Source: Gelidibacter salicanalis
GTDB lineage: Bacteria; Bacteroidota; Bacteroidia; Flavobacteriales; Flavobacteriaceae
Direction of reading: 5' to 3'
Assembly (NCBI RefSeq): GCF_016469035.1
Contig: NZ_JAEHJZ010000003.1
Span: 139,882-203,881, forward strand
Length of the DNA stretch: 64,000 nt
Part shown: piece after piece, positions 19,062 to 25,842 of the stretch
Layout of the letters: every line of letters starts with the position of its first letter
Numbering within the stretch: position 1 is the first letter of the stretch
Notes under the pieces: model-generated
The model's database searches: none
What the model saw: the letters and a program-made list of their open reading frames with translations, nothing else
Told to the model about the DNA's origin: nothing
Made by a program: the position numbers and the translations under genes

Positions 19062-20018
19062 ATGAAATTTTTAAAATATCTCTTATTTTTACTGTTAATT
19101 GCATTTATTGGAATGGCTATTTACGTGGCTGTCCAACCTAATTCCTTTACAATTTCAGAAAGCACGACCATCAATGCTCCAAAAACTGTTGTTTTTAAAG
19201 CTGTTGATGATTCCATAAAAAATGATCGGTCTTCATTTTGGAAATCCTCCGAGACATTACAAACAGAAAATACGCATCCTACAGATTCCATCATTCAAAC
19301 CTATACAAGCGGACGCATTAAACAATCAGATTTGAAGTGGATCTTTCAATCCAACCGCGACGGTTCTACAAATGTAACACGTACCCTTATTGCCGATAGA
19401 TTATCTTTTATGACCAAAGCCAAATTCGCTCTGTTCGGAGATAATGTAGAAGAACTTACACATCAATTCAAAACCGATCTTGAAAATTTAGATAGCGAGG
19501 TTATTGAAAGTATGTCGGTTTATACCATTACTGTAGATGGGCTGACGGATTATGGCGGTGGATTTTATATGTATAAAACCATTTCATCTACTGGCAGTAA
19601 CAAAAGTGCCTCTATGGTAAAACAATTTAAAGAAATTTCGGCTTTTATGGATCGTCATAATGTAACTGCTAGCGGGATGCCAATGAGTATTTATATTGAA
19701 ATGAACGCTGAAAATGGCAACGTCATCATGAGTAATGCCATTCCTGTAAGCGAAAATGTTTTGGTTGCCGAAAACAGTAATGTCCTCAGTGGCTATATGG
19801 AGCGTACTGGAGCAGTCAAGGTGACCCTAAAAGGAAACTATTCTCATGTCATGGAAGCTTGGGCAGCTGCCAGAAAACATCTACAAGATAAAAATCTGGA
19901 AGCTTCAGAAATGAGTCCTTTTGAGGTCTATAAAAATGATCATGCCAGTCTCCCCAACCCTGCCGATTGGATTACTGAAATCTATATTCCAATTAAGGAA
20001 AATGCTGAAGCCCTGTGA
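19062..20018 (+). CDS. SRPBCC/GyrI-like domain membrane-anchored protein
   Basis: A 318-residue protein with one N-terminal membrane helix (about 5-24), an SRPBCC-like lipid-binding domain (about 30-150, starting ISESTTINAPKTVVFKAV) and a C-terminal GyrI-like effector-binding domain (about 160-310). This two-domain layout is common in Bacteroidetes. It probably binds a small ligand, but none is known. It overlaps the crcB start by 4 bp, so translation of the two is probably coupled. A TATCTTTG -7 element lies at 19032-19039. Confidence 0.75.
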   Translation: MKFLKYLLFLLLIAFIGMAIYVAVQPNSFTISESTTINAPKTVVFKAVDDSIKNDRSSFWKSSETLQTENTHPTDSIIQTYTSGRIKQSDLKWIFQSNRDGSTNVTRTLIADRLSFMTKAKFALFGDNVEELTHQFKTDLENLDSEVIESMSVYTITVDGLTDYGGGFYMYKTISSTGSNKSASMVKQFKEISAFMDRHNVTASGMPMSIYIEMNAENGNVIMSNAIPVSENVLVAENSNVLSGYMERTGAVKVTLKGNYSHVMEAWAAARKHLQDKNLEASEMSPFEVYKNDHASLPNPADWITEIYIPIKENAEAL

Positions 20019-20383
20019 AACAATTAGTATTAGTTTTTGTGGGCGGTGGCATTGGGAGCGTTCTTAGATTTATAATCGGAAGATACCTCAACAGTCCTAC
20101 CACAGGCATTCCTTATGGCACTTTTGCCGCTAACATCTTAGGAAGTTTACTTATTGGGATCATTCTTGGTTTAGCCATGAAAAACAATACACTGTCAGAA
20201 AATCAAATTTTATTTCTCGCTACAGGATTTTGTGGCGGTTTCACCACATTCTCAACCTTTGCTTATGAAAACCACGTGTTTTTAAAATCGGGCGATTTTA
20301 TGAGCTTTGCTGTGTATACAATTGCAAGTTTTGTTGTTGGGTTTATGGCTGTTTTTGGAGGCATGTACTTAGTGAAGAGCTGA
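20015..20383 (+). CDS. crcB: Fluoride ion channel CrcB/Fluc
   Basis: A 122-residue inner-membrane protein with four helices. The family motifs are clear: GGGIGSVLRFIIGRY at the N-terminus, GTFAANILGSLLIG with the conserved Asn, and GFCGGFTTFSTFAYE with the phenylalanine-box/TFSTF region. Fluc channels export fluoride as antiparallel dimers. Only one crcB is present here. It starts with GTG inside the stop of the preceding gene. No fluoride riboswitch is visible before the operon. Confidence 0.95.
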   Translation: MKQLVLVFVGGGIGSVLRFIIGRYLNSPTTGIPYGTFAANILGSLLIGIILGLAMKNNTLSENQILFLATGFCGGFTTFSTFAYENHVFLKSGDFMSFAVYTIASFVVGFMAVFGGMYLVKS

Positions 20384-20489
20384 ATGGATAAGATTGTCAG
20401 ATGCCAGAAGACCGATGGTCTCATTTTGAAGAGTGAAGACAGCTAACTGCATACTGCCAACTGCCAACTAAAGACTCCCCGCTGGAGAC

Positions 20490-21101
20490 TTACTCAACCA
20501 ATGTCTTATAATCCTTCACCCCTGCCCTAACCTCAGTATCCACATAATTTTCTCGGGGTACAATTGGGCAAGAATATTTTTCGTTATACGCACAATAGGG
20601 GTTATAAGCGGTATTAAAATCGATGGTTATCTGATTATCTGCCGGAATTTTCAAATCGATATAACGTCCGGCACCATAACTTTCCTCTCCGTTGGTATCA
20701 TCCAAAAATGGCAAAAACAAGTAATCTTCAAATTCTTCTTCGTTTAATAAATCCTGATCTTGATACACATTCAATTGAAAATTATCATTATTTAAAGTGA
20801 AGCTGACCTCACCATATTTCACGTAGGTAGCTAACCTATCTGTGGTGGTTTTCATTTTGAAAGGCTTTTCATCTTCGGTTCTTTTAAAGCTGGCGCTGAC
20901 TACATAAGTAGAATCGAATTCGAAAAATTCCAACCCCTTAAAATCCCTTCGATCTTTATCTTTTAAAGGCGATTTGGAAGCATCTTTGAACTCTGCATTA
21001 AGTTCTCTTTGAAACTCTGTATCACCCTGAAGTTGTTGTTTTTTTTGAGTACAACTCCAGAGAAATATAAATCCTAATATAACTGATAGTAACGTCTTCA
21101 T
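20490..21101 (-). CDS. DUF1684 family lipoprotein
   Basis: A 203-residue lipoprotein. The start at 21101 gives MKTLLSVILGFIFLWSC, a lipoprotein signal with Cys at residue 17; the frame is open 25 codons further upstream without a signal. The mature domain shows the DUF1684 hallmarks: GRYIDLKIP, then IDFNTAYNPYCAYNEKYSCPIVP near the C-terminus. Function is unknown. It is divergent from the MFS leader region. Confidence 0.9.
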   Translation of the reverse strand: MKTLLSVILGFIFLWSCTQKKQQLQGDTEFQRELNAEFKDASKSPLKDKDRRDFKGLEFFEFDSTYVVSASFKRTEDEKPFKMKTTTDRLATYVKYGEVSFTLNNDNFQLNVYQDQDLLNEEEFEDYLFLPFLDDTNGEESYGAGRYIDLKIPADNQITIDFNTAYNPYCAYNEKYSCPIVPRENYVDTEVRAGVKDYKTLVE

Positions 21102-21148
21102 AAAAAAAATAATTGATTTGCAAAAATACAACTTTAACTTATTTTCCC

Positions 21149-21307
21149 TAGCTTTGAGCGACAATAAAAACAACAATCATGCTTTATAATACCGTCTCCT
21201 ATTCACAAATTAGGACCTCTTTCAAAAGGCGTTTGACGTATTATATGCTCTGATGTAAACAACCATTTGATCACTATAAAAAAGTCTGACACAACGTCGG
21301 ACTTTTT
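21149..21307 (+). promoter_or_regulatory. Possible leader: -7 element, 24-codon ORF and terminator before the MFS gene
   Basis: A TAGCTTTG -7 element (21149-21156) precedes a 24-codon ORF from ATG 21180 to TGA at 21252-21254 (peptide MLYNTVSYSQIRTSFKRRLT and four more residues). A terminator follows: a 12-bp stem AAAAAGTCTGAC/GTCGGACTTTTT with one T-G pair, at 21279-21307. TTTGACGT (21232-21239, inside the ORF) can pair with ACGTCGGA (21294-21301, terminator 3' arm) using two G-T pairs. This is the shape of an attenuator, but no -33 box is seen and the pairing may be chance. Confidence 0.4.
21279..21307 (+). terminator. Terminator upstream of the MFS gene
   Basis: A 12-bp stem with a 5-base loop (ACAAC) ending in TTTTT. 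No annotated plus-strand gene precedes it, so the transcript it ends must begin in the short leader region. Confidence 0.75.
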
Positions 21308-21343
21308 ACTTTTGTGATGGTAATTTCATTTTTTATTGATCGT

Positions 21344-21518
21344 AATGAACAACCTCGACCCAAGGATACGAGGTATCAAGTAGAAGTTCCTTTTTTATTT
21401 CGACGCAGAGCGTCGGGGAATAAAACCCAAGGATCCCGCTAAAAAGCGGGATTAGTTCAACTAACAATTTTTAATTCATTGCTTCGCAACTTTTAAAAAT
21501 TGAGTTTCACTAATTTAA
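21344..21518 (+). repeat. 175-bp structured repeat (copy 2)
   Basis: It differs from copies 3 and 4 by one base (A for G at position 22 of the element). Four inverted repeats are present at element positions 9-31, 58-72, 90-109 and 108-171. It ends 11 bp before the start codon of the MFS transporter gene. Confidence 0.95.
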
Positions 21519-21529
21519 CCAAACCAACA

Positions 21530-22762
21530 ATGAAAATTTTTAATTTCTTTTATTATTCTGTGGGGCAAGCTTATCTGAACACCTTCAGAGGACTGTCTAA
21601 AGAAGTCTGGTGGTTGGCGTTTATAACGCTTGTTAATAGAGCGGGCACCATGGTCATTCCATTTTTATCACTGTACCTCACCACTGACCTTAATTTTTCC
21701 TTGGATGATGTGGCTTGGATTATGACCGCCTTCGGTTTTGGCTCCTTAGTAGGGTCATGGATTGGTGGAAAACTAACAGATGTTATTGGATACTACAAGG
21801 TCATGGTTCTCAGTTTGGTGCTGAGCGGTGTACTGTTTCTGGGCATGCAATATCTTGAGACTTTTAATATGGTTTGTCTGGGTATTTTCGTCTTAATGGC
21901 TGTTGCGGACATGTTTAGACCAGCAATGTTTGTGGCGCTTAACGCGTATAGCAAACCAGAAAATAAAACCCGAAGCATCACATTAATACGGTTGGCCATC
22001 AATTTAGGATTTTCTGCAGGACCTGCGGTTGGCGGACTCATTATTACCACCATGAGTTATGGCGCCTTATTCTGGATAGATGGATTTTCGTGTATGATTG
22101 CTGGGTTTTTACTCCTGAAAGTTCTACATCCTAAAAAATCAAAAACCTTGGATACGGAGGTCAGTTCCAGTCCGCTATCGGCTTACACCGACAAATCTTT
22201 TATTATTTTTCTGGCAGCCATGGTGATCTTCGGAATTGTATTTTTACAATTAATTTCCACCATTCCATATTTTTACAAGGAAGGTGTCGGACTTACGGAA
22301 TTTGAGATCGGGCTACTCATGGCCATGAATGGACTTTTGATTTTTATCTTTGAAATGCCACTCATTAAATGGTTTGAAAACAAATCATATACTAAAATCG
22401 GATTGATGGTTTTTGGACTGATTTTGATTTGCATCAGTTTTCTATTTTTAATTATCGATCCATGGCTTGGTTTTGTTATTATTAGTATGATTTTATTGAC
22501 CTTTGGCGAAATGATTGTATTTCCGTTCTCAAATTCTTTTGCCTTAGATAGAGCAAAACGAGGATTGAAAGGAGAGTATATGGCATTGTATAGCATTGCC
22601 TTTTCAATAGCGCATATATTTGCACATAATGTGGGGTTTCATTTAATAGATGCATTAGGCTTTCATAAAACTTGGATCATCATGAGTGTTTTTGGACTGC
22701 TAGGCTTGGGACTTTTAATGTATCTTAAAAAACAAATAATCTCCACAAAACAGATAATTTAA
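21530..22762 (+). CDS. MFS transporter
   Basis: A 410-residue major facilitator with about 12 helices. The loop 2-3 signature appears as GSWIGGKLTDVIGYYKVM (near residue 71), matching the GxxxDRxGxR/K-type motif, and a related pattern recurs in the second half. Members export drugs or metabolites; the substrate is not predictable. The ATG at 21530 is chosen; the frame upstream runs into the 175-bp repeat and would add only residues encoded by the repeat tail. It is followed directly by the ypdA-like gene and is probably co-transcribed with it. Confidence 0.88.
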   Translation: MKIFNFFYYSVGQAYLNTFRGLSKEVWWLAFITLVNRAGTMVIPFLSLYLTTDLNFSLDDVAWIMTAFGFGSLVGSWIGGKLTDVIGYYKVMVLSLVLSGVLFLGMQYLETFNMVCLGIFVLMAVADMFRPAMFVALNAYSKPENKTRSITLIRLAINLGFSAGPAVGGLIITTMSYGALFWIDGFSCMIAGFLLLKVLHPKKSKTLDTEVSSSPLSAYTDKSFIIFLAAMVIFGIVFLQLISTIPYFYKEGVGLTEFEIGLLMAMNGLLIFIFEMPLIKWFENKSYTKIGLMVFGLILICISFLFLIIDPWLGFVIISMILLTFGEMIVFPFSNSFALDRAKRGLKGEYMALYSIAFSIAHIFAHNVGFHLIDALGFHKTWIIMSVFGLLGLGLLMYLKKQIISTKQII

Positions 22763-22763
22763 C

Positions 22764-23735
22764 ATGACAACAACATATAAAGTATTAATTATTGGCGCAG
22801 GACCTATTGGAATTGCCTGTGCCTTAGAGTGTAAAAAACAAAATTGGGACTATGTTGTGCTTGAAAAAGGGGCCTTGACCAATTCTCTTTTTAATTACCC
22901 GAAGAACATGACCTTCTTTTCTACATCAGAAAAGCTGGAAATTGACAACGTCCCTTTTATCAGTAACAATCCGAAGCCCAATAGAGATGAAGCGCTGGAA
23001 TACTACAGACGTGTTGCCACCTCAAATACGCTAAACATTCACTTGTACGAAGAGGTTAAATCTATTAAAAAGGTAGCGCATCAATTTGAAGTTACCTCTT
23101 CAAAATCCTCCTATCACGCTGACAAAGTTGTTATTGCCTCAGGCTTTTATGATATTCCGAAACTGTTGGATGTTCCTGGAGAATCGTTGCCAAAAGTGAC
23201 GCACTATTACAATGAAGCACACCCTTACGCTATGCAAGATGTGGTTGTGGTGGGTGCTAGCAATTCGGCAGTAGATGCAGCGCTTGAGATTTGGAGAAAG
23301 GGAGGACAAGTTACGATGGTTATAAGGGGGTCAGAAATTGGAGACCGTGTTAAATATTGGGTAAGACCGGATATTATTAACAGGATTAAGGAAGGAAGTA
23401 TTACTGCCCATTACAATGCAGAAATTGTCAAAGTTACAGAAAAAGACATCACCATCAACACACCAAAAGGTGAGCTTATCTTTGCCAATAGTTTTGTTGT
23501 GGCCTTGACTGGGTATCAACCCAATTTTAAGTTTTTAGTAGATGCAGGCATACACTTATCAGAAGACGAAGCGCAATTACCTCAATACAATCCAGAAACC
23601 ATGGAAACAAATGTACCAGGGTTATATTTGGCGGGTGTTATTTGTGGAGGTACAGAAACGCATAAGTGGTTTATTGAAAACTCAAGAATTCATGCAAAGT
23701 TAATTGCTGCGCATATTAAAAAGACAAACTCCTGA
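22764..23735 (+). CDS. ypdA: YpdA-family FAD/NADPH disulfide reductase
   Basis: A 323-residue flavoprotein. The FAD dinucleotide fold GAGPIGIACALE begins near residue 10 and the NADPH fold VVVGASNSAVDAALEIWRKG near residue 160. The pattern FNYPKNMTFFSTSEKLEID is typical of the YpdA (bacillithiol disulfide reductase) family. There is no CxxC redox motif, as in YpdA. The enzyme recycles low-molecular-weight disulfides in Firmicutes; Bacteroidetes members likely do the same for bacillithiol, which is inferred. It starts 1 bp after the MFS stop. Confidence 0.88.
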   Translation: MTTTYKVLIIGAGPIGIACALECKKQNWDYVVLEKGALTNSLFNYPKNMTFFSTSEKLEIDNVPFISNNPKPNRDEALEYYRRVATSNTLNIHLYEEVKSIKKVAHQFEVTSSKSSYHADKVVIASGFYDIPKLLDVPGESLPKVTHYYNEAHPYAMQDVVVVGASNSAVDAALEIWRKGGQVTMVIRGSEIGDRVKYWVRPDIINRIKEGSITAHYNAEIVKVTEKDITINTPKGELIFANSFVVALTGYQPNFKFLVDAGIHLSEDEAQLPQYNPETMETNVPGLYLAGVICGGTETHKWFIENSRIHAKLIAAHIKKTNS

Positions 23736-23754
23736 AAACCTGAGTTCTAAAAAA

Positions 23755-24198
23755 TTATTTTATTGGCCGGACTTCATTGTATTTGATCACATGGGATAAT
23801 ACAATCTGAGTTTTTGTTTCGCCATATACAATCAGTTGATCAATAAAGCTTTCTAAATGTTTCTGATTTTTCAGAACCACTTCCATAACGATGTTTTCAT
23901 TTCCCGTTATGCGATAGCAATTCAAGACTTCATCATAAGTCTTTACTTTTTCCAAAAATGGTTTGAGCATACCCATAAATGCCCTTAGAGTGATAATAGC
24001 CTTGAGTTGGTATCCTGCTTCGAACGGCGACACAAAAGCGTGATATCCTTGAATGATACCTGCATCTTCCATTTTTTTAATACGTTCAGAAACTGCAGGT
24101 GAACTCACACCTACTTGTCTTCCAATTTCAGCATTGGATTGACGCGCATTATTCTGTAAACACTTTAAAATCTTCCAACTAAGGGCATCTATACTCAT
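23755..24198 (-). CDS. Lrp/AsnC family transcriptional regulator
   Basis: A 147-residue regulator: an N-terminal helix-turn-helix (about 8-55, with NAEIGRQVGVSSPAVSERIKKME) and a C-terminal RAM ligand-binding domain (about 65-140). Lrp-like proteins bind amino acids and regulate their metabolism, often repressing themselves. A TATATTTG -7 element (24237-24244, minus strand) and a perfect 8-3-8 palindrome lie 38-65 bp upstream. The gene is convergent with ypdA and divergent from the four-helix-bundle-like gene. Confidence 0.93.
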   Translation of the reverse strand: MSIDALSWKILKCLQNNARQSNAEIGRQVGVSSPAVSERIKKMEDAGIIQGYHAFVSPFEAGYQLKAIITLRAFMGMLKPFLEKVKTYDEVLNCYRITGNENIVMEVVLKNQKHLESFIDQLIVYGETKTQIVLSHVIKYNEVRPIK

Positions 24199-24236
24199 TT
24201 TAAATAAAATTAACTAAAATGTTTTAATTATTAAAG

Positions 24237-24263
24237 CAAATATACGGTTTTACTTTAAAACCG
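24237..24263 (-). promoter_or_regulatory. Lrp-gene promoter -7 element with adjoining palindrome
   Basis: TATATTTG (24237-24244, minus strand) directly abuts the perfect inverted repeat CGGTTTTA-CTT-TAAAACCG (24245-24263). Its position between -7 and -33 fits an operator that blocks the promoter, possibly for autoregulation by the Lrp-like protein. No TTG -33 box is seen. Confidence 0.55.
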
Positions 24264-24317
24264 ATTATAATAGGTCTGAATTTGTCTGTAAATTTGATAA
24301 AATTGCTTTTCATAAAA

Positions 24318-24713
24318 ATGGTATACCCAATTCCATCGCATCTATCAGATTTGCCTATTTACAAAAAGGCCATGGATATTATTACCCTTTCCAGAAATAT
24401 ATCTACATATCTAAACCAAGATTTATCTTACTTAAAGCCAGACGGTTCTGAAGATCATCACATTTATTTCTCTGGTGATATCGTACAACAATCCACATCA
24501 TTGGCTCCAGAAATTGTCAATGCTGAACTAGAACGTCATTCTGATAAAAAATACAAACACATCGCTTCTTTGGAACGTTTGACGACCCTACTTTATAAAA
24601 ATTGCCGACGTTTAGAGAAAAGTCATAGTAATGGAAGAGATTATCTGCCCATTTTAAGAAGTGAATTGAAAAAATTCCGCCGATTACAGCATACGTGGAT
24701 GATGACGTTATAA
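24318..24713 (+). CDS. Hypothetical helical protein, distantly four-helix-bundle-like
   Basis: A 131-residue protein predicted to be nearly all helix. The opening LPIYKKAMDIITLSRNIS resembles the start of the S23/four-helix-bundle family (xVWQKAMxLxxxxY), and LAPEIVNAE sits where that family has IPSNIAEG, but the match is weak. The ATG at 24318 is used rather than the TTG at 24282. No reverse transcriptase or rRNA insertion is nearby, so a link to retroelements is not supported. Function unknown. Confidence 0.65.
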   Translation: MVYPIPSHLSDLPIYKKAMDIITLSRNISTYLNQDLSYLKPDGSEDHHIYFSGDIVQQSTSLAPEIVNAELERHSDKKYKHIASLERLTTLLYKNCRRLEKSHSNGRDYLPILRSELKKFRRLQHTWMMTL

Positions 24714-24761
24714 GATTCAAGAAATAAACACCACCTTTCAATATCTTGACTATGGGTTTGC

Positions 24762-25301
24762 TTAATGGCACACTTTACATTCCTCGCGTTCTTTCAACTC
24801 TCCTACCAAATATCCATCATTATTTATTTTAAAATCACAACATTCCACAAAGCCTTGTGAAATTAGTTTTCTACCACGTTGAATTTGAGATTTGACGGTT
24901 GGTAACGGCAGTTTTAAACGTTCAGATATTTGTGCTTGTTTGAGTCCTTGAATATCCGCTAGAATTAAAGGATTTCTGTATTTTTTAGGCAGGCTTTTAA
25001 TAATGCCACGCAAACAGTCTTCCTTAGTATGCTCGGCGGGCGCGTTGTCAGCAGGAATATGGTCTTCTGCTTGACTGCTAATGGACTGATGGTTTCTAAA
25101 ATAATCCATCACTGTGTGTCGTGCAATAGCAAATACCCAAGGTTTTAACTTAGTCTCATCGTGTAAGGTGTCTAATTTTACATGCACTTTGAGGAATGTT
25201 TCTTGGAGTAAATCATCAGTAGCCACATCGTCCTTGACCTTACCTAAAATAAAGTGTTTGATGTCTTCCGAATATAAATTCCATACCGCTTTTGTTTTCA
25301 T
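24762..25301 (-). CDS. SigZ-like RNA polymerase sigma factor with Cys-rich C-terminus
   Basis: A 179-residue group 4-like sigma factor. Region 2 is at about 10-75 (DDLLQETFLKVHVKLDTL, FAIARHTVMDYFRN) and region 4 at about 100-155 (SLPKKYRNPLILADIQGLKQ, LPLPTVKSQIQRGRKLI). The C-terminal tail of 25 residues has CC, then GELKEREECKVCH, a possible metal site of the kind seen in SigZ proteins. The start codon lies only 12 bases after the T-run of a strong terminator that ends the Cys-rich peptide gene upstream, so expression probably depends on read-through. Confidence 0.85.
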   Translation of the reverse strand: MKTKAVWNLYSEDIKHFILGKVKDDVATDDLLQETFLKVHVKLDTLHDETKLKPWVFAIARHTVMDYFRNHQSISSQAEDHIPADNAPAEHTKEDCLRGIIKSLPKKYRNPLILADIQGLKQAQISERLKLPLPTVKSQIQRGRKLISQGFVECCDFKINNDGYLVGELKEREECKVCH

Positions 25302-25316
25302 AAGAATGCATTAAAA

Positions 25317-25356
25317 AAGAGTCTACTTTAGTATAAAATTACTAAAATAGACTCTT
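25317..25356 (-). terminator. Strong terminator between the Cys-rich peptide and sigma factor genes
   Basis: A 17-bp stem (AAGAGTCTACTTTAGTA against TACTAAAATAGACTCTT, one mismatch) with a 6-base loop. On the minus strand it is followed by TTTTTT. The sigma factor ATG comes 12 bases later, which makes this a candidate control point. Confidence 0.85.
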
Positions 25357-25379
25357 ATTATTAACATTTTAAACTAAGC

Positions 25380-25481
25380 TTAACAGTTGCAGTTGTTGCA
25401 GGTACAATTTTCACAAGTACAAGCTGCACAATTTCCTTTTTGACAACTGTCGCAATTACATGCGCATTGGTTATTATTCAT
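25380..25481 (-). CDS. 33-residue Cys-rich metallothionein-like peptide
   Basis: A small gene easily missed by ORF callers. The product is 33 residues with 11 cysteines, arranged as repeated CxC and CxxC units (residues 6, 8, 10, 13, 18, 21, 23, 26, 28, 31, 33). It begins MNNNQCACNCDSCQ and ends CTCNNCNC. There is no signal peptide. The spacing is like that of metallothioneins, so it could bind zinc, copper or cadmium, but no known family is assigned with certainty. It ends 24 bases before the terminator and lies just upstream of the SigZ-like gene. Confidence 0.75.
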   Translation of the reverse strand: MNNNQCACNCDSCQKGNCAACTCENCTCNNCNC

Positions 25482-25507
25482 GATGTTTATTTTTTAGGTT
25501 CACCTAA

Positions 25508-25537
25508 TAGACGTGAAAAACTTAAAAAAGATGCATT
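25508..25537 (-). promoter_or_regulatory. Possible ECF-type promoter of the Cys-rich peptide gene
   Basis: On the minus strand, TGCATC is followed by 16 bases and CGTC, about 30 bases before the ATG at 25481. A CGTC -10 is typical of ECF sigma promoters, and the spacing equals that of the better-supported pair at 50.3-50.6 kb. The -35 does not match, so this is tentative. If real, the SigZ-like factor may drive its own operon. Confidence 0.3.
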
Positions 25538-25607
25538 TTGAATGGGTTTATTTTTTATTTGTGAAATTCTTGAAGATTTCGCTATTTAAATTAAGGTTAG
25601 AAATCTT

Positions 25608-25842
25608 GAGATCCCTTGATGTGGTGCGAGCAACTCACACCAGTTTTGCGGAATTTATATTCGGTTAAATATTTTACTTATCTTTCATGAGATCCTGCTG
25701 AAGGGCGGGATAAGCGACTCACACAAGTTTTGCGAAAAGGAAAATGTGGTTAAATGTGTCACTGATCTTTCATGAGATCCCGCTGAAGGGCGGGATAAGC
25801 GACTCACACAAGTTTTGCGAAAAGCAAAACTTGGTTCGCTGC
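25608..25842. repeat. Three imperfect tandem repeats of about 81-85 bp after icmF
   Basis: Units begin near 25608 (GAGATCC, degenerate), 25681 (TCTTTCATGAGATCCTGCTG) and 25766 (TCTTTCATGAGATCCCGCTG). The last two share long identical stretches, including AGGGCGGGATAAGCGACTCA and ACAAGTTTTGCGAAAAG, at a period of 85. The array runs to within a few bases of the icmF stop. Unit 3 contains a small GC stem (ATCCCGC/GCGGGAT). The remaining 25482-25607 is AT-rich non-coding DNA. Confidence 0.85.

Noticed and set aside
19940-20020. Fluoride riboswitch controlling crcB
   Set aside because: crcB begins inside the preceding gene with a 4-bp overlap, so there is no room for a riboswitch, and none is seen before the operon.
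24318-24713. Diversity-generating retroelement accessory (bAvd-like four-helix protein)
   Set aside because: The similarity is weak, and no reverse transcriptase or template/variable repeat is present in the window.
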